Shown here in pieces: positions 22,246 to 36,800 of a DNA stretch of 64,000 bases. Each line of letters starts with the position of its first letter. Position 1 is the stretch's first letter. This DNA comes from Tetragonia tetragonoides (Eukaryota; Streptophyta; Magnoliopsida; Caryophyllales; Aizoaceae). The notes beneath the pieces were generated by a model. The model was not told the DNA's origin. It saw only the letters and a list, made by a program, of their open reading frames with translations, and ran no database searches. The stretch is taken from the NCBI GenBank assembly GCA_038025085.1, contig CM076146.1:45709336-45773335 (forward strand), in the 5' to 3' direction. A program made the translations under genes and the position numbers.

Positions 22246-24125
22246 TGAACACGTAAGTAGGGATGTGGAGCGGGCGTAGTAGATATTGTCTCACATCCAC
22301 CCAATGCGGAATGGGTATGGAGGAGGTGGATTAGAGGAGAGGTACTCAAGGCGGATGTGGATCACAGCACAAATTTTTGCCTAATCTCGATATCATGGAG
22401 GAACCTAATCCGGAGAGTGGATGAGTGGAGGAGAGAGAGTGGGTGGGGGAAGGAGAGAGAAAGGAAAATGAGAGAGGGATTAGCATGTACAATAAACATG
22501 AGAGTAACATTTAACTATTACCAGGCATCGAGACGAGTGTGGATTTGACTTTGTACCCGACTTGTAAAGTGCCACTATTTCATGTAAATGAATCGCTAGA
22601 GATTGATATTAAATGAATAACTATTGCCTTCCTTGATATTCGCCTTAGAAGTTGATCTGAGCCAAGAAGGATTTTTAGTCCCACTTTGTGTCTCATCTCC
22701 TGTCCCACTCCATTGTACATTCGACAAGCAAGTTTTTAAATTTTATTTATTATTAAATTGAGATGCATGACAAAATCACGAATAACCTGAATGCAATGTA
22801 GTTCTTAGGACATATAGGAGTACATATAAGGGTACCGAAAATCCGTATTGAATGCGAGCTCGTCTTTCTTAATGCGCCCAAAGTTGCCTATTCTGACCGT
22901 TGTGTTGTAGACTTGTAGTCACCCTTCAAGGTCTTAGAAATTGCTTCCTCTCTCAACTTCTATACCTCACCATGCTCCCCTTCCCTAATTCCAATTTAAA
23001 TGTCAACTCCACTAAATTGTTCATAATGAAGATGAAGAAAAAGAAGTTAAAGCAATAGTCAATAGTAGCTTATTTTAGTGTGAAGTACATACACATAACA
23101 CATACATGAATATGACTCTTATGGACTATGATTACGCCTAGTAGTTGACCAAACTGACTACAAATTTCCTTAACCCTACAATTGAGAATTAATCAAACCA
23201 ACCCCTCCCTACAAATGCTCCATATTTCCTACCATACACATCACATTAACTCGGAACCCAATTATTTAAAACTAAAAAAAACGCTTAATTTCCATTTTTG
23301 TCAATCCAAACCTTTTCATCTCATTTTTTTTCTTTTTCTTTTTTTTTTTTTGAGTTTGAAAACCCCAACTTTTCTCTTTTGCCTCCTCTCATCTTTCATC
23401 ATAGTTTCAGGCTGGGAGGACCAATTTAGGTCATTTTCGGCCTGTATTTGATGTTCTTCATCTAGTTTGACTCTAATTTCTACTCTTTTTCGCTCTAGGT
23501 GGAATAAATTTCTCTCCCTTGGTGGAGTTCTTTGGTTTTTTCATTTCTTCCTTTTCATAGGATTCTCTTTTCACCTATAGTGCAATTTCTATTTTATAGA
23601 TTCAATATGAATTTGGTGGCCGAATATACATACAATCGATGATATCAAACAGAGTTTTGTAGGTAAGTGATTGCATTGCTCGCGGTGAAGATCTCCACTT
23701 CTGTCAAAGATAAAGATACATCAAAGGAAGCACATGATTATTATGCATGTTTGGAGTCACACCGAGATGTCCTTGTCGATTGTCTTGTTAGCAAAAATTG
23801 CGTTGTTAATGTTAATTTAGTATATTCTAGGGTTATTTTAATTATAAATGCCGTATGGCTTTTTTATTAATGAAAATTTTCTATTCCCCTTTAAAAAAAA
23901 ACTCATTTCTTTTTAAATTTTAAAATAGGGTTTTGAGTAAACTTGAAGCCTATTCCATTCCACTCAAGACAAAAGCAGCAGCTTTCATATTTTGGATTGC
24001 CTTCTTCTCACTCTCCCTCACCTCACCGCCACCTCTTTTTATCTTTATCTTTTTTCCTTTTCAACCTTTATCTACATTTTTCAAAATTTAATCCATTGTA
24101 CCCCTTTTACCCTCAACACCCAACC
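22246..24125. other. intergenic spacer
   Basis: I see no gene. At 22259 a second TAGGGATGTGG sequence followed by GC-rich words may be the broken end of another hAT element. Around 23660-23900 a stretch ending TTTTTATTAATGAAAATTTTC...AAAAAAAA resembles a LINE 3' tail but has no recognisable coding domain. Confidence 0.4.
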
Positions 24126-24351
24126 ATTTTTCCTAGAGCTGGCAAAAATTAATTCAATTTGATGTTTGACCTGCTATAGACCCGACCTGAAATGACCTGA
24201 CCCGTTTTGACCCGAGGTCGAAATCACTCGACTCGAACCCAAAAGTTGTGAGATAATATTTGTCAAACTCGTTGGGCAACCTGAAACCGAATCCATATTT
24301 AACCCGACCTGAACCCGACCTGCACGACCCGTTTGCCAGTCTAATTTTTCC
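24126..24351. mobile_element. hAT MITE, 210 bp, perfect 8-bp target duplication, GACCCG-word interior
   Basis: The element (24134-24343) starts TAGAGCTGGCAAA. Its right end, on the minus strand, reads TAGACTGGCAAACGGGTCG. Identical ATTTTTCC duplicates stand at 24126-24133 and 24344-24351. The interior is repeated CCCGACCTGAA/TGACCCG words. Termini and interior match the larger element at 43002-44063, so both belong to one family. It sits about 220 bp upstream of the SWIB gene's start codon. Confidence 0.92.
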
Positions 24352-24419
24352 TCATACTCATAGGGTCAAAATCGTCTTTTCCAATCCTCAAGGGCAGTTT
24401 CGACTGTTTCAACTTATAA

Positions 24420-24482
24420 AGAGAGAGAGAAAGAGACACAGAGAGAAACACACACAGAGAGGAGAGAGAGAGAGAGAGAGGG
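24420..24482 (+). repeat. GA-rich microsatellite in the SWIB gene 5' leader
   Basis: GAGAGA tracts with CACACA interruptions run up to about 85 bp before the ATG. GA tracts like this are common in plant 5' UTRs and core promoters. Confidence 0.7.
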
Positions 24483-24566
24483 AACATCCGTTTGTTTTGA
24501 TTTTATTTCACTTTTATATTTTTGGGAGATATAAAAAGGGGAAGAGAGAGAATGAAGGGGGAGACA

Positions 24567-29379
<4,813 letters not shown>

Positions 29380-30929
29380 TAAATACATGCTAACTTGTAA
29401 GGACTTAGCTCTCTCTCTCTCTCTTTCTCTCAACCCCCTCCCCCCAATTCTCCCCCCAATTCTCCCCCCATCTTCTTGAGAGGTTTTATATGTTTAGTCT
29501 AGTAGATGTTGCTGCAAGGCTAAAGCTTTGGCTTGCAATGTCCTGCTACATCCCGCTAACCTACTGTCTTTCACTCATTATGAGTTGTATATGTCTTTCT
29601 ATGCCCTGTTTGCTTCTGCTAGCCTGATTTGTATTCCTGCTACCAATCTGCTTTTGATTGTGAAGCCGTAGGGTTGAATCAAACATTACAGCTCTTATGG
29701 TTGTGCTACTCTTTGTAAAGCCTTGGAAGCTTGTTTTGAGGGAGTTTCTGGCGTTTTGATTCTTTAGAATACATCACCGTCACTAAATGATTTTGGATAT
29801 GTGAATCGAAGACTTCCCTTCCCTTTATAACCCTGCTCATCCATGTTGCTGCACACCTTAATGGACAATGCCTACCTTTTTTCTGGTCCAACCAGTTTAA
29901 ATCTCTGGCAGTGACATATGATTTTGGTTGAGTGGAGGAAAAAACTGCTATGGGAGAACGAAGCTGTTTTGAGGGTTGTGAGTTTAGTGTAGCCATGGGT
30001 ATGAGTATTGAGGGGACGATGTGTTGAATTCAAAGGGCTTATTGAAGCATTTTCTCTTCTTGTTAAGTTTCCGCCGTCTTTCTAGAAAGGAAATAGGGAG
30101 GAGATAAACAACGATATGTTTTTTTTACTGGCTGCTCGTTGATGGTTTTGGAGGGAAGCCAGTTTATTATATGTATTCTTATTTTTCGTATGGGTTATTC
30201 TTCTTTCCTGACCTGTTCCCAGTTTCATCAAAGTCATAGGGTAGCAAAATATAATTGATAGTTGGTAAAAATTCAGATGTATTAACATTGGATTCACCAA
30301 ATTTGTAGTTGGAGGTGCCGGAGGCTTAATTGGCAGTATGGCTAGCGCCTCCCTTAATATATTGAGCTGGTAAAGCGTTACAAAAACTGGGATTTCTTTG
30401 CAGTTGATACAATTGTATGAATTTTTTTATCTCACATGTGGGTCTAATATCAGGCATGCTTTGAAATAGCTGAGTTTGGAGCTTTTCTCCCTTGTAATTC
30501 ATTGATATTTGAATATTATGCTCAACTTCCTCTAAAATGACAAAAGCTCTTTGCTTTGGTTGCAGATGGATGGGGCTGTCACCACCGTGATTATAGGGCA
30601 GACACATGTAGGCCTTTTGCTATGCTTTTGTGAATTGACATGGTTAGGAACTATGTTGGTTAAAATGTTAGAACAAAATGTAGCCTTGGCAGTGGCAAGA
30701 AGTATATCGTAGTTAAGCCACTGTTCATAATTCAAAAATCTCCTCTAGTGAATGTCTAACCCCTCTCGAAACTGATAGAAGACATTGGTAGCGGATGTGA
30801 ATTGTATATTTTCTCTGCATATATTTGCTGATATATGTGTCCACCAGTTGAATCATGTCCAACTTTTAGGTCCTCATTTGATTAACCATTTAGTGCCACA
30901 GGAGATACTTGTGTTTTCATAATGTGTGC
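29380..30929. other. convergent intergenic spacer
   Basis: This is the spacer between the 3' ends of the SWIB gene (+) and the NTF2-like gene (-). A CT microsatellite with C-rich CCCCCAATTCT repeats lies at 29409-29470, in the probable 3' UTR of the SWIB gene. I see no gene. Confidence 0.5.
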
Positions 30930-32812
30930 TTAGGAGAGGGAGAGCTTGAGAAAAAACAGGGACACAGCCATCAACAACAAACTCAAGAGGACGTAAATGC
31001 CGTTGTTTATCCTGACGAGTCCCTTCAACAGTTTGTAGCACCCCAGCGTGTTCATTATCGCTATGAAAACTCGCATAAATTTCTGTGTAATGGAACCTGA
31101 AGATTAGTTGCTCTGGGAAAAAGAAATTTCAGATAGGCAAAAAATTTTCTTACCAGTCGTAGGGGTTCTACATGGATAATTGGCTCCATGAACATGTCCA
31201 GGTTCCTACATGCATTCGGAATCATAGATTACATTTTTTTTCTATACATATTTTATGAAAAAAATGGAAATCTTGATTTTGTATAGTGCTTCTAGTCTTA
31301 GGGATATTCTTTCTCTTTGGTTGAGCAGAAAATATGATTCTCAAAAATGTAAAAGGTCTATGTTCGCCAAGCTATTGTCTTGGAAAATAGTTTATGCTCG
31401 GTCAACACATGACCTTCATTAGGTTCTAAGTTCGAATCCCCCTCCTTCATGCACAAAGACCAGTAGTTATTGAATATCGATTAATGTCCTTTTCATGGCT
31501 TCCCTTATCATAAGGTATTAGATACTTAAAAAAGAGGTTTGCCAAAAGTTGAAAGATTAAGCATTTTGCTTCATCATGATTCATGAGAATGATTTCTATG
31601 AAGTTAAATCGCTAATGGATGTGGTGGATTAATTAGCCATTGAAATGAGAGGACCAAATCTTTTCAAAAGCTTCTAGATGATTAGAATTAAAATTGTTCG
31701 ACAAGAACTTGTAAATGAATTAATAAGACTTGCATAAAAATTGATTGCAATAAAATGATTATTTCAATGAGTAAGACTATTTCTTTTACCTTATGACCAC
31801 CTTTCCTTCATAGACATGGCACATGTGGAAGCTAAAACCCTTTCCTAGAGGTGCATGCGTTTTCTTGCATTCTGCAGGGAAAGAGTTATGAACTGCTATC
31901 AAAATCTAGATTTGAGCTGAGTTTTTTTTGCTCATCAGATTTGAGCTTAGTTACATTTTAAAAAGAGTGTAGAAAAAACTCAAATTCGAGCTGAGCTGAA
32001 CTCGAAGAGCTTGCGAGTTGTTCTTAGTTATTACTATACAACCTGGTAATTAAGGTGTTCAAAGAATGTAAGGATAATACATCGAGATTTGAAGATGAAG
32101 CAAAAACAGAAGGGATTAAACACCTAATCGCCACGATACTCCAATGTTCAAGCCATTATGTGAAGTTGGTTGTACTATGAATTCAACATTGTCTCCCAGG
32201 CTTCTCATTAGAGAAGAAAAGAACTCCATTACTTGCTGCATGTGCAAAAAGAAGAAGTTTACGACTTCAAAAAAGAAGTGTCAAATATGAATATATTTGT
32301 ATACTCTCAGACAGTCAGAGTTTTACCTGTTTGCCTTGAACTGGCTTGAAAGCTGATATGAAATTGGATATACAATTGCATTCTTCACAAAGAATATCAG
32401 ACAAGCCTTGTTTATCTCTATTCTTCAATGCTGCGTAAAGTCTCAAAACTGCTTCTACTGCTTTATGATCTTCTTCTTCTTCTTCTTCTTCTTCTTCTTC
32501 TTCTTCTTCTTCTTCTTCTTCTTCTTCTTCTTCTTCTTCTTCTTCGTCCTCCTCATTAGATTCTGAGTGTCCGTCTCCAGCTTCTGCATATTGAATGCTT
32601 GGGTTGTTTAGACAAATATTTCTTCTGCCAAAACCTGTAAGAAATGGCGGATGAGAAGCTGTAGATACGAAACGAACTTTGTGATCAATTGAGTTTCTGT
32701 AGGTGGGTTTAGGAAATATTATTCTCCTAGTTTTGCAATTTAGGTTGAGTGTTGGGAAATCTGGGAAGTTTTTGCAGGTGATTGTGGTTGAGGGAAAGTA
32801 GGTTGAGCCCAT
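30930..32812 (-). CDS. NTF2-like family protein, putative plastid transit peptide, poly-Glu tract and C-terminal membrane span, 294 aa, five exons
   Basis: Minus-strand exons 32812-32327, 32235-32124, 31871-31790, 31205-31154 and 31082-30930 join in frame (885 bases) with GT-AG introns. The leader (residues 1-60) is basic and Ser/Thr-rich, as in chloroplast transit peptides. Residues about 86-114 are almost all Glu. The NTF2-like (SnoaL-type) fold spans about 117-244: AVEAVLRLYAALKNRDKQGL, FVQPTSH-like IVQPTSHNGLNIGVSWRL, then APLGKGFSFHMCHVYEGKVV and MFMEPIIHVEPLRL. A hydrophobic helix (IYVLLSLLLMAVSLFFLKLS) ends the protein. Family members of this plant type are mostly uncharacterised and no substrate can be inferred. 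An in-frame ATG at 32845 would add 11 residues. The last two exons are short and were found only by translating the spliced minus strand. Confidence 0.9.
31872..32123. other. GAGCTGA-word relic inside NTF2-like intron 2
   Basis: Words such as GAGCTGAGCTGAACTCGA and GATTTGAGCT at 31910-32020 resemble the simple-word interiors of the hAT elements elsewhere in the window. No terminal inverted repeat or target duplication was found, so it is only noted. Confidence 0.3.
32471..32545. repeat. (TTC)25 microsatellite in coding sequence
   Basis: A near-perfect run of about 25 TTC units on the plus strand encodes poly-Glu (GAA) in exon 1 of the NTF2-like gene. Neighbouring CTC/GTC codons extend the acidic tract. 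Almost every unit is GAA, so the run behaves as a microsatellite and not as a selected mixed-codon acidic region. Confidence 0.95.
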
Positions 32813-33817
32813 TTTTTCGAGTTCACAGAAGGGAAGAAATCTCAAATGCCATTTATGACCATTTTATAGACAAATCTGGAAAGTACTTATAGACTTGCAT
32901 TGCCAACAAGTCAGAGAATATTAAAGCAAAATGTTGCAGGATCATGCATGAATGGCAAGCTAGGGATCTTCTGTTACATTGCTATCACTCCTTTTTGTTG
33001 TTCTGTTTTCTTGACAGAGACATTCATGATTCATTATCTTTATTTGTTCTTCAAGCATTGGAATCAAATAAAGCTGCCTATATACTTGAACTAGTTGATA
33101 TAAGAGGTTTGGCTTTGTAGCAGAAAATTCCATCAGTTGACATGTTTTAGATCTGTTTACTCCTATATTCTGTGGATCATTAAATCCAAAATTTTAAAAA
33201 CTTCTAATGCGTTTTTAACTCGGGTTCATTGTTCAGAAAGAGCACATGGCACAATTTCTCAAGTAAAGAAAGCTTTTTAGCCTTTATTTAAAACTTAAAT
33301 GCATTAATTACGACAATTTATGCAGGTAAGTACATTCTTTCAATCAACATTTTTATGTGTTCAGACGATAGAGTTAAGATCTAATTTTAAAGAAGGATAC
33401 ACATAATACTTATAATTTATAAATAAGCTGAATATCTCGTACACTTGAAATAGCCACTTGGAGATACAACCGTACAGGTAGTGAGGTACCCCATGTAAAT
33501 TGTAATCTCAAACTAAAAATTTATTACTTGTCTCTTGAATTCAATAAAATTGTACCAATTTATCAAAAAAAAAAAAAAAAAATTAAACAAAATTTTAAAA
33601 ACTAAAATAAAATTTAAATTGTTAAAAAGAATATAATAAATCCATAAAAAGGAAGATATGGATTGAGCGACGTCGTTCAGGTTCAACAGTGGACTAAAAC
33701 AGGGCGTGGAGGTGTAGTCCATCCACTTCTCTCCCTGTCGATCAAAACCCAGACCCGATCTTCAGTGTTTTGGCCGGAGAAACTCAGAGAGAGAGAGAGA
33801 GAGAGAGAGAAGAAAAG
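32813..33817. promoter_or_regulatory. divergent spacer between NTF2-like and EMC3 genes
   Basis: About 1 kb separates two oppositely oriented start codons, so both promoters should lie here. A poly-A run (33565-33582) and AT-rich DNA occupy the middle. A (GA)n tract at 33786-33811 lies directly before the EMC3 ATG in its 5' leader. No TATA box was convincing. Confidence 0.45.
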
Positions 33818-36800
33818 ATGGCGGAAGATCTGGTATTGGATACAGCAATTAGAGATTGGGTATTAATACCATTATCTGTGGTTATGGTTCTCATTGGGAT
33901 CCTCCGTTACTTCGTCTCTAAGCTCATGCGCACTGTTCAAAACCCTGATCCCAAGATCGTCAAAGAAGGGTAAGCCTCTTTTCCTTCTTTCTCTCTCCTA
34001 TTTTTTACTTAGTTCGTGCTAATGGGTATTATCAATTTTCATTCTTTTTCTGATGGGTAATTCGAAATCAACCAATTTTCTAATTTATGCAGGCAAGTTG
34101 TAATTAGGGCTAGGAACTTAAGGGGCTCCGCTGATTTCATCCCTCCTAAGGCCTTTCGCTCTCGCCGTGTCTATTACAGCAACGAGGTACTCTCTCTATC
34201 TTAGCAAGCTTGTAGGATAGGTAGAAGAGAATTTGTTAGTCTTTGAATTGGAACTTTTCAATTTCCTAAAATGGTTGACCTTTCCAGTTAGTAGATTCTA
34301 TGTATCTATGTAGGTTTTGGGTCTCTTAATGTGCTTCATTTTGTGATGGGTAGACGAGATTTTGAAATTCTTTTCAGCTAGATGTTAATTAGTTGAAGGA
34401 GAGGCGGAATTTTGCAATATAGGAAGTAGGTTTTGCATATGATATGTTGGTTTTTCGCATCTGGTGGTGCTTTTATTTTGAAAGGGGTTCGCGAGAATTT
34501 CATGTGGTCTCAATGGTATTAGAGTAGTGCGGTCGTGGTGCTTTAGTAGGTGGTTAGGTTCAGAGACTAGTAGACGAATTTTGATTCGTTTGACAATAGA
34601 TGCTGAAGTGACACCATGCGCTAGTTTCAGTAGTATGCAACATGTTTTAATTTGATTGTTGGTGTGCTATCCTTGAGCTGGACTTCTTTGGTGCTTCCAT
34701 ATTCCTTAGATGGTTTAGCCTTATGACTTGCAGAAGAGTGGTTATGCAACAATTCTTGTGTGGCAAGTTATGGATATGATGAATTATTTGGGCCCCAGTG
34801 TGAAAATGGCATCATATAAACATGTCAATTAGAGTAGGAAATGTAACATGGCAGAATTTCTGTTCAAAGAGGTCACAGTTCTGTTATTTGAGCCATTATC
34901 AGTGTGAAATGAAGTTCACTTCTGTTCTGGAGGTTGCACGACTATATAATTGTTTTTCTTTTTGCTTTTATATTAAATTGCTCTAGTATCATATGATACT
35001 AAGTTGTTGAATCATAGCTGTCCAGTATGGGTGTTTGGGTGCGAATCTAAGACTGACTGTAAGATAGGTTTATAGTAGGAAGGGGACGGGCTTATAACTT
35101 CATCAGTGATGATACTATATTGGTTATCTTTATCCTGATGGGTTTTTAATGCAAATGTAAGGAAGTGGTAACTGAAGCATGGTGATTTAGGATATTCTGG
35201 AAGTTGACTCTGCTGTTACATCGATGCATCTTTAATACACATACATGCAATTGGCCTAGAGGTTGTGCTTGGAGATATTTACACTGATCGGCGTTGCAAG
35301 TGCGTGGTAAAATTTTGGATGGATTATTGGGAAGGATGAGCTGTATTGTAAGGTCATGGAATAAGCACCTGTAAGATTATGCTATTTCACTATTGTCATT
35401 ATCCTCTCTTTAGCCATACGCCCCAACTGAAACCTTATTTTTCTTTTGTTTACCCCATTAGTGGTTGTCTAACATGATATCATTCAAAACTTGAAGGGTC
35501 TGTCAATTCTTGCTGGCTACCTTGACCTACGGTCTTTCTAGGTCCATGCATCCACCCATCTTCCTCATCTGGTAGGATTCTGTATGTTTCTCACTGACAT
35601 AAACAGAGTGAAAGATAACCAAAAGGGTAGGGAACCTGTTTGAAAGTTGAAGATAAAGTGTCTTGAACATCAAATTCTTGTTCCAGATTTCTGTTATTAA
35701 GGATTCAGATGATTATGCGTCATACTGAATATAAGATTTACTATATCCTATGTTATTTTTGAATTTCTACTTTACTATATACTGTAGGGTTTATTTAAAT
35801 TGGGGACTAAATGTTTTTTAGGCAAAAATTCCTCTTGATTGATAAACCAGCCCATCTAGATTTTTGTTATTGTTTAAGTCCTGCTTTGTTTTGGCAGAAA
35901 GTTTATACTCCCTCCGTCCCTCCTTTACTTGGGCACTTTCCTTTTTGGATTTCCCTTCTTTACTTGGGCATTTCTTAAAGTGGAATAATTTTGTGGTCAA
36001 AAAGACTCAACTACCCTCCGTCTTTTATGTTGTGAATCTGAATTAGCCCCCTTCCTCCCCCTCACTTTCTCTCTCCTATATGCCCCAACAGTAAAATAAT
36101 TGCAGTCATCCCCCTCACTTTCTCTCTCCTCTTGGGTTCTCTCTCTCCTCACTTGGTGGCCAGCGACGGCATGAGGCATGGGGTTGGTTTCGTGGTGGTT
36201 ATAACTTATAAACATGGGGTGGTTGTGGAGGTGTGTGGTTGGGTTTACTTTTGTGGGTAAATCTGAGTGGTGGTAGCTGTGGAGGTGGGGTTGGGTGGTG
36301 GTGCCGTGGTGGTTATGGAGGTGTGTGGTCGAGTTTGATTTTTGTGGGTAAATCTGAGTGGTGGTGGTTAAGGAGGTGGGGTTCGGACGTTCGTTGGTGG
36401 TGATTTCGTGGTGGTTATGGAGGTGATGGGTTGGGTTGGGTGGATCTGAGTGGTGGTGGGGTGGGTTCGTGGTGGTGACAGCTTTGGGGGCTGAATGGAA
36501 GGAGGGTGGTGGGAGAGGGAGATGGAGGAAAGAGAGAGAAGGGTGGTGGTGGTGGTGGTGGTGGTGGTGACAGATGTGGTAAAGGGGAAGAGGAGAGAGA
36601 TTATTTCTGGTTGGGAGGAGAGAGAAAGAGAAGGCCTTGGAGGGAAGGGCATAATTGGAAAAGACATGGAAAAGTTAACTTTTATTAAAACCCGTGCCAT
36701 TTGGAAGTGCCCAAGTAAAAGAGTGACGGAGGGAGTATACTATTTGCTCTCTTGGTGCAGTCCATTCTGTTTGTGATTTGCACTTTGTTACAGTAACAAC

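Noticed and set aside
31400..31470. tRNA or SINE head suggested by AAGTTCGAATCCCC
   Set aside because: A B-box-like word alone, inside an intron of the NTF2-like gene, without a clear A-box, body or duplication.
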